DNA from: Levilactobacillus fuyuanensis
GTDB lineage: Bacteria; Bacillota; Bacilli; Lactobacillales; Lactobacillaceae
Length of the DNA stretch: 64,000 nt
Assembly: GCF_003946395.1 (NCBI RefSeq)
Contig: NZ_RHNZ01000003.1
Location: 124,001-188,000 of the forward strand
Direction: 5' to 3'
This document shows positions 54,698 to 64,000 of this stretch, piece after piece; within the stretch, counting starts at the first letter, position 1, and every line of letters begins with the position of its first letter. Below the pieces are notes generated by a model, which was not told where the DNA came from, searched no databases, and saw only the letters and a program-made list of their open reading frames with translations. Both the position numbers and the translations under genes were made by a program.

Positions 54698-57446
54698 GAG
54701 CCTCATCTTCCTTTACGTACTTTAGCCCGAATTCCGAAGAATACGACAACTGCCAGCCCTCAAAAATGGCTGAAAAATCTTGATCCAGTGGCAGTGCCAG
54801 TGCCCCTTTGAGCCACACATTGCTTTGCCATCTCAAGAAATATCGGCTGGTCAGCGTCTCCAAATCCTTAATTGCTCGGTCAATTCCTGGCGTAACAGCG
54901 GCTGGGAGTCGAATCACCTGCTGCGCAATTTCTTGAGGCTGCACATCGCTTAGTGGACGACCATCTAGCAAAAAATTACCTTCTGCTGTGTGTTGTACCA
55001 GAATAACTTCCAACGTTTCTCTGATATCACGAACTGCAGCACTGGCTTTCTGCTCGTCTTGATCAACGCTTCCCAGATTCCGTCCTAACCAATCATGAAT
55101 CGTGGCCCCGAACCTAAAGTTTGGGTCCCCAACCTGAAAGACACCCGCTTTTCTCTTTTCTTGATCAAAGTCTGTCGTAAACTTTTCTCTAGCTGCAGCG
55201 ATATCGGCAATTTCGGCATCAGTTTGGGGATCATATACCTGCTGTACCAATGGTGAAATGTCGTCCGGCAAAGTCATGGTTTCCCTCATGAAATGATCGG
55301 TCTTCATGAGTAGGTACTTGCCATAGACAATCTCATTACCGTCACCATAGTCACCCGGCCCTTGAATGCCCATCACAAATAGTTGCGGCGCACGTAAGCT
55401 TGCCGGGCGCACAATCTGATGACGATGAAGCCGGCCTGCCCTTTGTAGAATCAAATCCATTGGCGCGATGTCTGTATACAAAACATCAAAATCAATATCT
55501 AAGGACTGCTCCAACACTTGAGTCCCAATTACAATCATCTTGGCTGGACGTTCGCCGTGCTTACCGATGGCTGCCTGCAGCTTAGTCTCTTGTTTCGTTC
55601 GGTCCGTTGCCAAAAATGCTGAATGCAAAACCATCAGTTTAACATCGGCTGGAACCAACTCTGCCAAGGTCTGCGCACGCTTAACCGTATTAACGATAAT
55701 TCCAGCGATACCGCCCGCACTAATTTTATCGACAACTTGTGAAATTAGGTCATCATCTGCCAGATTTAACCGTTGCACCTGAACCGCCATTGGTTTTTGA
55801 TCACTCTGACCAGGGAACTCTGTAACCTGCTTAATTCGGTTGCCATCTAGAACGCTGAGTAGTGGGTACGCTTGGGTTTCTTCCCAACCTTTGGGCGCAG
55901 ACAATTGCTGCTTGTATTTCCGACCATATTTCCCTTTCAAATAGGATCTTAGCAGTTCGTTTCGTTTCGCCTTTGGTAAGGTTGCCGACAAAATAACAAT
56001 GGGCACGTGATAGGCACCTAGCCACTCAACGGCCTTATACAAGTATTGATTCATATACGCGTCATATGCATGAGCCTCGTCGATAACCACAACTTTTCCG
56101 CTCAATCCTAAATGTCGCAGGAACAGATGCTTTTGTTTTAGTCCCATCAGGAGTAAGTGGTCGATCGTCCCCACTGCAAATTTTGTTAAGATCGACTTTT
56201 TCCCAGAGAACCAACTGTTAACCACAACTTCTCCAAAATCATCGTCAGAATCATAGACGTTCATTGCGTTAGGAATGCCCTGATAATTCCGGTTAAATTG
56301 TGCTTTACCATGCATCAGCTTAACTGGAAAGTTTTCACCTTGTGATTGTGCTAAAAAGGTTAACCACTCCGTCACACGATCAAACATGGCATTGGTCGTC
56401 GCCTGCGTTGGCAAGCCCATGAAGAGGCCATCTCTACCGGTAATATACGCTAGTTGTTCGACCGCTAGTAAGGCAATTTCGGTCTTTCCAAGTCCCATTG
56501 GTGCTTCAATGATCACCATTCCCGGATCTGTAGTTTCACTGATTGCCTGCGTCATCGTTTTTTGAACTGGCCGTGGATTGAAGCCCCAACGCTTCTTATA
56601 AGCGTCTTTCAAGTCGATACGCTGTGGATTCCATTCACCACCCAAATCCCACGACGTCATCGCCTGCCGAAACCGACGCGTTGTGTCAATGTCGTGCCAA
56701 GTCTGGTCAACCGTAATTAGTGGAAAAAGTGGCACGCTTTCATCCTGACTCAGATACTCACTGGAAGCTAACCAGTCCGCCATGATCAGTACCCCTTCTA
56801 AAACAACAGCTTGTGGTTGCGAAATATCAGGAATATCTGTGACGGCTTGATAGCCCGACGAATTCAATCCATAATCAAACAGCTCTTTTTGCACCTGTCG
56901 CCACGGCAGCTGGAGTTGTGGTTTATTATCGCTCTGATAATAATTGGCCGTGTAATTCTCAATTTGTTCATCAGGACTCTCACTAGCCGGCTTACCATGG
57001 TGGCCACCAATGATGGCACCAATTGATTCGGGTACGCCAAATTTTTCGAGGATGGCTTCCCCGGCAAGGGCATGCGGCGACTTGTTGGCGGAGGCTAAGT
57101 TTAATTGATCTAGTTCTAAGAACCCGCCACGAGATAATCGACTGTTTAATTGCTCATCAAGCGAATCATCACGGTCATACGATTTCTTCGTTTGGAAGCT
57201 TGGCGTAGCCTTCCCTAAGTCGTGGGTGAACCCAACCAATTTCACCAGATGTTGCGTGGCTTCTTCTGACAATGAGCCCATGAGTAATTGTCGCTGTCCA
57301 GCGCTCAGCCAGTGATTGAACAGCCAATTGATTGTGTTTTGGGTATCCACCAAGTGCACAATTAATGGTAGCCAATACTGTTGGTCTTCTTCTGAGCGTT
57401 TCTTAGCCCACAGCACTGATGCCTGTTCCGATAGTTCCATCACCAT
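54687..57446 (-). CDS. cas3: Cas3 helicase-nuclease
   Basis: Effector nuclease-helicase of 919 residues. The N-terminal HD domain shows IVHLVDT and GFTHDLGKATPSF, with GGHHGKP further on. The helicase shows Walker A in EAPMGLGKTEIALL, motif II in VVIDEAHAYD and motif III in ILSATLPK; GTQVLEQSLDIDFD and LQRAGRLHRH are motifs V and VI. All are intact, so interference is probably functional. It is the first gene of the cas operon; a promoter lies about 100 bp upstream. Confidence 0.97.
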   Translation of the reverse strand: MVMELSEQASVLWAKKRSEEDQQYWLPLIVHLVDTQNTINWLFNHWLSAGQRQLLMGSLSEEATQHLVKLVGFTHDLGKATPSFQTKKSYDRDDSLDEQLNSRLSRGGFLELDQLNLASANKSPHALAGEAILEKFGVPESIGAIIGGHHGKPASESPDEQIENYTANYYQSDNKPQLQLPWRQVQKELFDYGLNSSGYQAVTDIPDISQPQAVVLEGVLIMADWLASSEYLSQDESVPLFPLITVDQTWHDIDTTRRFRQAMTSWDLGGEWNPQRIDLKDAYKKRWGFNPRPVQKTMTQAISETTDPGMVIIEAPMGLGKTEIALLAVEQLAYITGRDGLFMGLPTQATTNAMFDRVTEWLTFLAQSQGENFPVKLMHGKAQFNRNYQGIPNAMNVYDSDDDFGEVVVNSWFSGKKSILTKFAVGTIDHLLLMGLKQKHLFLRHLGLSGKVVVIDEAHAYDAYMNQYLYKAVEWLGAYHVPIVILSATLPKAKRNELLRSYLKGKYGRKYKQQLSAPKGWEETQAYPLLSVLDGNRIKQVTEFPGQSDQKPMAVQVQRLNLADDDLISQVVDKISAGGIAGIIVNTVKRAQTLAELVPADVKLMVLHSAFLATDRTKQETKLQAAIGKHGERPAKMIVIGTQVLEQSLDIDFDVLYTDIAPMDLILQRAGRLHRHQIVRPASLRAPQLFVMGIQGPGDYGDGNEIVYGKYLLMKTDHFMRETMTLPDDISPLVQQVYDPQTDAEIADIAAAREKFTTDFDQEKRKAGVFQVGDPNFRFGATIHDWLGRNLGSVDQDEQKASAAVRDIRETLEVILVQHTAEGNFLLDGRPLSDVQPQEIAQQVIRLPAAVTPGIDRAIKDLETLTSRYFLRWQSNVWLKGALALPLDQDFSAIFEGWQLSYSSEFGLKYVKEDEAHGQ

Positions 57447-57748
57447 ATGTATTACCCGCCCTTTTTATTCAAAATCTGTCACGAATCCGTTTTGACTAGC
57501 CTATGTTGGCACTGAGCGTTACTGTTTTTATGTTATATTTTCAAAGATACAGGTTAAGTTATCTCAAGTCAACATATTAAATATACAAAATAATCAATAA
57601 TGTTATTTACATGTTTTCTACCTTCACTAGTTTCTAAAATACTGTGGTCTAACCCTTTGATGAAAGCGTATTCATTATATGTCTTAGATTACACCTTCCC
57701 TAACATCATATAAAGGCTTAAATATTTCTATTAAATATTATTTTTTTA
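57447..57748. other. AT-rich gap between cas3 and array 2
   Basis: It holds the cas promoter at 57544-57572. The rest has no ORF with a ribosome site and no clear terminator for the array 2 transcript, which reads toward cas3. Confidence 0.6.
57544..57572 (-). promoter_or_regulatory. cas operon promoter
   Basis: Minus-strand TTGACT and TATCTT separated by 17 bp, about 100 bp before the cas3 ATG. Confidence 0.65.
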
Positions 57749-59364
57749 GATTCAGCCTCACATTTGTGGGGAATACGCATATAAGCTAACCAACTTTGTA
57801 CAAGGGAGAGGAGCACCCCCATATGCATGGGGAAATACCAGAAGAAATTTGATCAGCAAACTAAGACTATTGGGATCAACCCCATATGCATGGGGAATAC
57901 TCCGGTGGCGTATCAGTAGACCAACCAACGGTGGGATCACCCCCATATGCATGGGGAATACGCACCCTCTTTAAGCAACTCACCGGCCAAGTCGGGATCA
58001 ACCCCATATGCATGGGGAATACTTTGCCGGGTCAATGGCCTTGACTGCTGGGGTAGGATCACCCCCATATGCATGGGGAATACAAAAAACACCGGGACAG
58101 GTCTTTGATGATCTGAGGATCACCCCCATATGCATGGGGAATACAGACACTCAATTCGGACATTATTGTAGATAGTGGGATCACCCCCATATGCATGGGG
58201 AATACGATTGGCACCGATGATAATACCGTTTTGAGTCGGGATCACCCCCATATGCATGGGGAATACGGACTGGTGCTCAACAAAATGCTGGTAAGCGTAG
58301 GATCACCCCCATATGCATGGGGAATACTCGCGCTCTTGTGTCACCTTATCCAACTTGTCGGGATCACCCCCATATGCATGGGGAATACCCTGTGGATCAT
58401 CAGCAACGGATGCCCACTCAGGGATCACCCCCATATGCATGGGGAATACCGACACTCATTTTATTTTTGGCTGGAATTATTAGGATCACCCCCATATGCA
58501 TGGGGAATACTGAGTGCCAGCTGTCATGGGCGCGGACGCACTAGGATCACCCCCATATGCATGGGGAATACCTCCACGTCCTCATTTTTCACATCGCCAA
58601 ATAGGGATCACCCCCATATGCATGGGGAATACTTTAATCAGGAACTGTTCAATTCGGCTAAGGTAGGATCACCCCCATATGCATGGGGAATACGGCCAAG
58701 TTTGAGTTTGGGAGCCTATCCACTGAGGATCACCCCCATATGCATGGGGAATACTGTAAAGGTGAATCAACCGCTGAGCCGTCTTCGGGATCACCCCCAT
58801 ATGCATGGGGAATACAAACTGCTACCAATGGTTGTTGTGACATTGCTGGGATCACCCCCATATGCATGGGGAATACGGATTCCACCCAATCAAGATGATT
58901 AAGGACGCAGGATCACCCCCATATGCATGGGGAATACGTATCACCCTTCAAACACGATCTGGCCAATAGAGGATCACCCCCATATGCATGGGGAATACTC
59001 TTGCTTTGCTCGAACAGCTCGGACTTATCAGGGATCACCCCCATATGCATGGGGAATACTACGGTGTCAGGAATAGTGTATTGGCAAGTGTGGGATCACC
59101 CCCATATGCATGGGGAATACGAGTGCCCTAGGCGTGCCTGAATCTCTTTTATAGGATCACCCCCATATGCATGGGGAATACCACTCGCTAAAAACATCAG
59201 CTGCATCATTATCAGGATCACCCCCATATGCATGGGGAATACGCCATGCCAGTGAAGCCAAACAAAATGAGTATAGGATCACCCCCATATGCATGGGGAA
59301 TACTCGGCCATAGGTTTCGCCGCTGCTCCCTTTTCGGGATCACCCCCATATGCATGGGGAATAC
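57749..59364 (-). CRISPR. type I-E CRISPR array 2 (27 repeats, 26 spacers)
   Basis: 28-bp repeats with 33-nt spacers. On the minus strand the repeat begins GTATTCCCCATGCATATG and ends GGTGATCC. It differs from array 1 by a compensatory C-G to T-A change in the stem and one further base. The distal end at 57749 holds a degenerate repeat that keeps the array 1-like CAC/GTG stem, then a 29-nt repeat with an inserted A (57810), then repeats 3 and 5 with the array 1-like CAACCCC. The leader is on the 59365 side. Confidence 0.97.
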
Positions 59365-59520
59365 ACTAAAGAAATCCCGTCACACCGGCCTTTGAAAATC
59401 ACCAAAGTCTCGTTTTCAATCAACTTGCTTCTTAAGCATACATCAGCGCTACCCCCGCCACAATAAAATAATCCCGCATTCTCACAGGTATCTAGCCAGT
59501 CAATCTCAAATCATAATTTC
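59365..59520 (-). promoter_or_regulatory. leader of array 2
   Basis: Non-coding and adjacent to the intact-repeat end. The first bases are ACTAAAGAAA and the conserved TTTTCAATCAACTTG lies at 59413-59427, both shared with array 1. It is shared upstream space with the divergent DUF2075 gene, whose TATAAT is at 59553-59558. Confidence 0.65.
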
Positions 59521-59630
59521 CAAGAATATCCAGCGACTCCCACTTAAACTGCTATAATAACAATAGCTTTTTCCGCGGGCATCGACATTAGTGCTCGTGC
59601 GAAACCAATTAATGCATAAGGAGTTCCAGA

Positions 59631-60797
59631 ATGAATAAAATTCTAAAAGCACAATTCTTCGTCGATGATCTTTCAGACGATCAAAAGACGGTAATCACAA
59701 ATATTAACGGCTACATTAAACAGGGTCTCACCGGCGATACTTCCTCGGTTGCCATCATTCAAGGCGCCGCCGGAACCGGCAAGTCTGTTGTTCTGATGGA
59801 ACTCGTACGTCAGTACATGACTGACAGCCGCTACAAGACGTCACTGGTGGTCAATCATCCCGAGTTGTATAAAGCTTACCAAGACCTCGCGGAATCCATT
59901 CCCAACATGAAGGTCAAGTCAATTCGCCGACCAACCTCACTGATCAACTATGCGCAAAAGAATCATAAAAAATACGATATCATTTTCGTCGATGAAGCCC
60001 ACTTACTCTACTCCAAGTCAGAACCCTACGCGCACTACCGCGGGCAGAACCAACTCACTGACTTGATGAACTTGGCCAAGGTCGTCGTTGTCGTCTATGA
60101 CTTCGACCAAGTCTTCCAGTCCAAGATGTACTGGGACAAGGACCTCCTCTTCAAGACAATTGGTTCTCATCCCTACAAAATGTTTGATATGAATTTCCAA
60201 TACCGGATGGTTGCCAGCGACGAACAAGTTGCCTGGATGGACGACCTAACCGCGCAAAAACCACTGAAGGCTTTCCCAGAAAACAGTGACTTCAAGTTTA
60301 AAATGTTTGATACCGCTGGCGAGCTCTTCGAAAATATCAAGAAGCGCAATAAGGAGGTCGGTATGAGCCGGGTCGTCGCGACCTCTGGCTTCCCACGGAT
60401 CGATGGCCGGCACAACGTTGAAATGGATACGTTCAACTTGCCTTGGGACGAATGGGACCCACAGCGAACACACTGGGCCAAGCGTGAAGGTTCCATCACC
60501 CAAGTTGGGACGATCTACACCCTTCAAGGCTTTGACCTGAACTACGTCGGCATGATTATCGGTCCTTCATTCGGCTACGACAAAGCCACCGACACGATGA
60601 CTATCATCCCCGAGAAGTACTCCCACAAGGAAATCTTCAAGAAGCGTAAGGATATGAAATTCACCCAGGATGAATACAAGACGTTCATCGCCAACGTCCT
60701 GAATGTCCTGATGAAGCGTGGGAAGTACGGCCTGTACCTAACCGCTTACGATGATGCTTTACGGCAACGCTTGATGGAACTCGAAAGCGAAAAGTAA
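59631..60797 (+). CDS. DUF2075 P-loop ATPase/helicase-like protein
   Basis: Protein of 388 residues. Walker A is IQGAAGTGKSVVLMEL near residue 45 and Walker B is YDIIFVDEAHLL near 118. RVVATSGFPRI and a late YTLQGFDLNYVGMIIGPS segment match the DUF2075 (Schlafen-associated helicase-like) family. The C-terminal nuclease fused in some relatives is absent. AAGGAG precedes the ATG. It is divergent from CRISPR array 2. The family's cellular role is unknown; the location alone is not proof of a defence function. Confidence 0.85.
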   Translation: MNKILKAQFFVDDLSDDQKTVITNINGYIKQGLTGDTSSVAIIQGAAGTGKSVVLMELVRQYMTDSRYKTSLVVNHPELYKAYQDLAESIPNMKVKSIRRPTSLINYAQKNHKKYDIIFVDEAHLLYSKSEPYAHYRGQNQLTDLMNLAKVVVVVYDFDQVFQSKMYWDKDLLFKTIGSHPYKMFDMNFQYRMVASDEQVAWMDDLTAQKPLKAFPENSDFKFKMFDTAGELFENIKKRNKEVGMSRVVATSGFPRIDGRHNVEMDTFNLPWDEWDPQRTHWAKREGSITQVGTIYTLQGFDLNYVGMIIGPSFGYDKATDTMTIIPEKYSHKEIFKKRKDMKFTQDEYKTFIANVLNVLMKRGKYGLYLTAYDDALRQRLMELESEK

Positions 60798-60805
60798 TGG
60801 TTTTA

Positions 60806-60856
60806 AAATATACTGCTGATAATCAAACATTGTTGATTACCAGTAGTATATTTTTT
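60806..60856 (+). terminator. terminator of DUF2075 gene
   Basis: Long stem AAAATATACTGCTGATAATCAA with its near-complement, ending in T6. Confidence 0.8.
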
Positions 60857-60981
60857 ATAAATAAAAATAATAGTCAACAAAATTAGCAATACTTTGTCTA
60901 TTTATCTGATATATCAGTTTATTGGGCATTTTTACTTATATTGTATAATTATTTTGAATATATGCATATTTTTTCACTTTG

Positions 60982-61010
60982 TTGTACTTGATGGCTTCAA
61001 GTGGTAAAAT
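60982..61010 (+). promoter_or_regulatory. gntP promoter with internal inverted repeat
   Basis: TTGTAC, 17 bp, TAAAAT. The spacer region holds the perfect inverted repeat ACTTGA-TGGCT-TCAAGT, a likely regulator site. Its half-site resembles the MerR dyad ACTTGAAG/CTTCAAGT at 20.4 kb. Confidence 0.6.
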
Positions 61011-61060
61011 GTATGCGCTTACTAACATATCTGTTTAGCTTATTTTTAGGAGGGATTTAC

Positions 61061-62398
61061 TTGGCAGCTGACTTACTCGCCCTTTTTTGGGTGCTTATCG
61101 GAATTTTACTTTTAGTTTTCCTAATCGTTAAAACAAAAGTACATAACATCATTGCCTTACTAATTTCAGGGTTATTCATCGCCTTTGCCGAAGGATTACC
61201 TATGGTCAAAATTGCAACGACCATTGAAACTGGTATCGGCAGTGTCATGTCATCTTTACTACTGATTGTTATTTTCGGGGCAATCATTGGTAAAATGATG
61301 ACAGAATCAGGTGCCTCACAGCAAATTGCGGATACCATTGTCAAAGCAATGGGGCCTAAATTGTTGCCTTACGCGCTACTACTTATCGGGACAATCTTTG
61401 GGATGTCAATGTTCTACGAAGTGGCCTTTCTGATCACGATGCCGCTGGTTATTAACATCGCTAAAGAAGCTAAGGTTCCCTATATGAAGTTGGTTATTCC
61501 AACCATTGCTGGTGCCACCATGGGACATAGTATCTTTCCTCCCCAACCCGGTCCAATGGCCCTGGTCACCGCATTTCATGCCGATATTGCCCAAGTCTAT
61601 ATGTTAGGGTTTATCGTCATTGTGCCAACCATCATTTGCTCCGGTGTTCTCATCCAGCACTTCATCCCAGGGTTGGCGGACATGCCACTCGGTAATGTGA
61701 TGAAGCCAGCACCTAAGCGAGCTGCAACGGATATTCCCAGCTTTAGAACCAGTATCATCATTCCATTATTACCTGCTATTATCATTATCTGTGCGTCACT
61801 GGCCAAAACATTGTCAGCTACCAGCAGCTGGGTATTTAAATTTGCCAGTTTCATTGGTAGTGCTGAAATTAGCATGCTCATCACGGTTATCGTCGCCATG
61901 CTCCTCTTTGGCTACCGCAGAGGCATGTCTGGTAAACAGATTTCAGATCACATGACCAGCGCCATTGCCGGTATCTCAAACGTTCTGATGGTCATTGCCG
62001 CCGGTGGTGTGATGAAGGAAGTCATCATTGATAGTGGTATTGGGAGTAAAATTGTCGATTTGGTGGGTCATACCAATATCTCCCCACTGATTCTTGCCTG
62101 GGTCATCACCGTCCTCATCCGACTCATGACGGGGCAAGGGGCCGTTTCTGCGATCACCGCTGCTGGTATTGTGGCACCGATGGTTGTCGCCTTTCACGTT
62201 AATCCTGCTTTGATGATGTTAGCTTGTGCCTGCGGGAGTAACACAACGACTTTGATGTATGACGGTGGTTTCTTACTCTACCAACAATCATTCGGTATCT
62301 CCTTAAAGGACACCTTCAAGACTTGGGGGCTGCTGGAATTCGTAAATTCCTTTGTCGGCCTGCTGATGGTACTCTTGATTAGCGTGTTTGTTCATTAA
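61061..62398 (+). CDS. GntP-family gluconate permease
   Basis: Membrane symporter of 445 residues with 12 or more hydrophobic segments, of the gluconate:H+ symporter family. Signatures include IFGAIIGKMMTESGASQQIAD, ATMGHSIFPPQPGPMALV and GQGAVSAITAAGIVAP. The open frame begins at 61001, but TTG 61061 has AGGAGGG 6 nt upstream and starts at the usual place for the family. Substrate may be gluconate or a related hydroxy acid. No gluconate kinase gene is adjacent. Confidence 0.9.
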   Translation: MAADLLALFWVLIGILLLVFLIVKTKVHNIIALLISGLFIAFAEGLPMVKIATTIETGIGSVMSSLLLIVIFGAIIGKMMTESGASQQIADTIVKAMGPKLLPYALLLIGTIFGMSMFYEVAFLITMPLVINIAKEAKVPYMKLVIPTIAGATMGHSIFPPQPGPMALVTAFHADIAQVYMLGFIVIVPTIICSGVLIQHFIPGLADMPLGNVMKPAPKRAATDIPSFRTSIIIPLLPAIIIICASLAKTLSATSSWVFKFASFIGSAEISMLITVIVAMLLFGYRRGMSGKQISDHMTSAIAGISNVLMVIAAGGVMKEVIIDSGIGSKIVDLVGHTNISPLILAWVITVLIRLMTGQGAVSAITAAGIVAPMVVAFHVNPALMMLACACGSNTTTLMYDGGFLLYQQSFGISLKDTFKTWGLLEFVNSFVGLLMVLLISVFVH

Positions 62399-62429
62399 TT
62401 ATTATCTAAATTTTCAGCTTTTTAATTTC

Positions 62430-62485
62430 AAAGCAACCGCGGATACCACCTAGAATGTAGGTGTCTCTGCGGTTGCTTTATTTTT
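62430..62485 (+). terminator. terminator of gntP
   Basis: Two-part stem AAAGCAACCGC / GCGGTTGCTTT around an inner CACCTA/TAGGTG hairpin, then T5. Confidence 0.8.
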
Positions 62486-62542
62486 ACGCTGACTTAATAG
62501 GCAGAGCGACTCACAAGCTCTGGCACCCTACCTCCAAGCCAA

Positions 62543-62558
62543 TGTTTCACATGAAACA
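62543..62558 (+). repeat. dispersed 16-bp inverted repeat, copy 7
   Basis: TGTTTCACATGAAACA between gntP and the NTF2-like gene. Confidence 0.85.
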
Positions 62559-62639
62559 TTCGTCTCAACTTCTCCTTGACTGTAACGCAACGGCACAGCT
62601 TACACTGGTGATACAGACATTTACCAAAGGAGAAAACTA

Positions 62640-63068
62640 ATGACAACTCAAAATACTCCATTAACCGACAAGATTATTGCTTTAGAAAACGGCGCACTGG
62701 ACAAGTGGTTCAAAGGTGATACCTCTGGCTACCTCACCATTTGGTCCCAGAAGAGCTTTTCATACTTCGACAGTTTCAAACCAGAACGGATTGAAACCTA
62801 CGCCGAGATCAAAGACTTTGTTCTCGCTAACGTTGAAGGCAAGCTCTTCGCCGACTCCTATGATTTCGTCTCACCCCGGGTCCAGGCCAGTGATGACATG
62901 GCGATTTTAACCTACCAACTGTTCGCGAAAACCTCTCTGAATGACATGCGCTACAACTGTATTGAAGTCTACCAACGAGAGGGTGCTGACTGGAAGGTCG
63001 TCCACTCAACCTGGTCCGTCATTCGGCCAATGGATATGAACTTTGACCGTAGCAAGCCGCTCGTTTAA
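62640..63068 (+). CDS. NTF2-like (SnoaL/DUF4440-type) protein
   Basis: Protein of 142 residues with the NTF2-like cone fold inferred from pattern: an N-terminal helix pair (IIALENGALDKWFKGD, then YLTIW), then strands ending YNCIEVYQREGADWKVVHSTW, which is typical for DUF4440/SnoaL-like proteins. Such proteins can be enzymes or binding domains; no active residues can be assigned. AAAGGAG precedes the ATG. Single gene with its own terminator. Confidence 0.78.
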   Translation: MTTQNTPLTDKIIALENGALDKWFKGDTSGYLTIWSQKSFSYFDSFKPERIETYAEIKDFVLANVEGKLFADSYDFVSPRVQASDDMAILTYQLFAKTSLNDMRYNCIEVYQREGADWKVVHSTWSVIRPMDMNFDRSKPLV

Positions 63069-63090
63069 ATCAGCGATCGTTTCAATAAAA

Positions 63091-63120
63091 AAGGTGTCCT
63101 CATCGTTGAGAGCACCTTTC
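63091..63120. terminator. bidirectional terminator
   Basis: AAAGGTG / CACCTTT stem with an inner CTC/GAG pair, between the convergent NTF2-like and rarA genes. Confidence 0.7.
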
Positions 63121-63126
63121 ATCTAT

Positions 63127-64000
63127 CTAGCCATTCTGTTCGTGCCACGCCTTGATCTGCGCTAACCGGTCCTTGAACCGCCGCTCGTTACCTTCACTAG
63201 TCGGCAGGTAATACTCATGCCCCGCGACAGATGGCGGCATCGTCTTCATCGTCGTCAGTTTATCCTTGGCATAGTGCGCCAGCTCATAGCCTTTGCCATA
63301 CCCCAAGTCCTTCATTAACTTCGTCGGGGCATTCCGAATCTGCAGTGGCACCGGATCATTCGCCGTCTGCTTCACATCCTTAGCCGCGGCCAACCGCGCC
63401 TTGTAAATGGCATTGGACTTCGGTGCCAGCGACAGATACGTCACCGCCTCGACCAGGTGGACGTCACACTCGGGCATCCCAATAAATTGGCAGGCTTGAA
63501 AGACGTTAATCGCCACGTTAAGGGCATTCGTATCCGCCAAGCCAATGTCTTCACTCGCAAATCTGACGAGTCGTCTGGCAATGTACAGTGGGTCTTCGCC
63601 GCCCTCCAACATTCGTGAGAGCCAGTAAATGGCCGCATCCGTATCGCTATTCCGCATGGATTTATGCAGCACGGAGATGATGTTATAATGCTCCTCACCG
63701 GTCTTGTCGTACAGCACAAACTTCTTCGCAATCAGCTGGCTGAGATCGGCCATGTTGACCGTCGTGGCGTCATCCGTCTTGTTCCCATTTAGAATCGCCA
63801 TCTCCAGCGTATTCAACGCCGTCCGAGCATCCCCATCGGCAAAGTTGGCGATGGCTTGAATCTCATCCTGACCAATTTTGATGGCCTGTTTACCAAAGCC
63901 ACCTGGGTTACTCAGCGCATTCTCCAACAGGGTAACGATGTCGTCCTGCTTCAGGGCTTTCAGCACAAACACCTTGCATCGCGACAGCAAGGCCGAGTTG
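63127..64000 (-). CDS. rarA: replication-associated recombination protein A (partial)
   Basis: C-terminal 290 residues of the RarA/MgsA AAA+ ATPase, which acts at stalled replication forks; the N-terminal Walker region lies outside the window. The visible part begins NSALLSRCKVFVLKAL, which holds the sensor-1/arginine-finger region, then ADGDARTALNTLE (sensor 2), then the tetramerisation domain with LHKSMRNSDTDAAIYWLSRM and ASEDIGLAD. Confidence 0.93.
   Translation of the reverse strand, partial: NSALLSRCKVFVLKALKQDDIVTLLENALSNPGGFGKQAIKIGQDEIQAIANFADGDARTALNTLEMAILNGNKTDDATTVNMADLSQLIAKKFVLYDKTGEEHYNIISVLHKSMRNSDTDAAIYWLSRMLEGGEDPLYIARRLVRFASEDIGLADTNALNVAINVFQACQFIGMPECDVHLVEAVTYLSLAPKSNAIYKARLAAAKDVKQTANDPVPLQIRNAPTKLMKDLGYGKGYELAHYAKDKLTTMKTMPPSVAGHEYYLPTSEGNERRFKDRLAQIKAWHEQNG

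Noticed and set aside
58195-59141. Plus-strand open frames rich in DHPHMHGEY / ITPICMGNT
   Set aside because: They are translations of array 2 repeats and spacers.

Overview
This 64 kb window looks like chromosome of a Lactobacillaceae bacterium (moderate G+C). The indications are a two-subunit LacL/LacM beta-galactosidase, two YhgE/Pip proteins each with a TetR regulator, a WxL-type surface protein, CcpA-type cre sites and TTG/GTG starts with strong AGGAGG-like ribosome sites. The species cannot be fixed from the sequence. No rRNA, tRNA, prophage or intact insertion sequence was seen.

Layout. 0-5 kb: partial zinc alcohol dehydrogenase, flavodoxin, NmrA-like reductase with a MerR regulator, and a CPA1 Na+/H+ antiporter with a structured leader. 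5-12.6 kb: secreted protein, lacL-lacM, XRE regulator, secreted protein and a decayed partial copy, pentapeptide-repeat protein, EamA exporter. 12.6-20 kb: short Pip protein with TetR, AraC regulator, CsbD-like protein, ribokinase, MFS exporter, then a 0.6 kb non-coding block of repeated, covarying hairpin elements. 20-32.8 kb: MerR/aldo-keto reductase pair, AraC/GH30 glycosidase pair, YaaA, TetR/long Pip pair, two OsmC proteins divergent from a Cys-containing MarR regulator, proline iminopeptidase-like hydrolase, DUF1097 protein, SDR. 32.9-46.7 kb: a nonsense-interrupted DUF1835-like gene, secreted protein, TetM-like GTPase, WxL-like surface protein, EAL protein, NADH oxidase with GNAT, DJ-1/ArsR, quinone oxidoreductase, nonsense-interrupted GNAT, aldo-keto reductase, NADPH:F420-like reductase. 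46.8-59.4 kb: complete type I-E CRISPR-Cas locus. 59.6-64 kb: DUF2075 ATPase, GntP permease, NTF2-like protein, partial rarA.

The CRISPR locus has the order cas3-cas8e-cse2-cas7-cas5-cas6e-cas1-cas2(DnaQ) on the minus strand, with an array at each end (20 repeats/19 spacers and 27 repeats/26 spacers), both read on the minus strand. The repeats of the two arrays differ by a compensatory base pair in the hairpin stem. The two leaders share a motif at the same distance from the first repeat; in array 1 that motif lies inside the cas2-dnaQ coding sequence.

Regulation is unusually readable. Five oxidoreductase genes have promoters with a 19-bp spacer, the signature of MerR-family activators, and two MerR genes lie among them. 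Several regulator/target pairs have visible palindromic operators. A 16-bp inverted repeat of identical sequence occurs seven times in intergenic DNA. Two genes carry single in-frame stop codons. The least explained parts are the tandem structured repeat at 19.35-19.92 kb, the antiporter leader and the dispersed 16-bp element.
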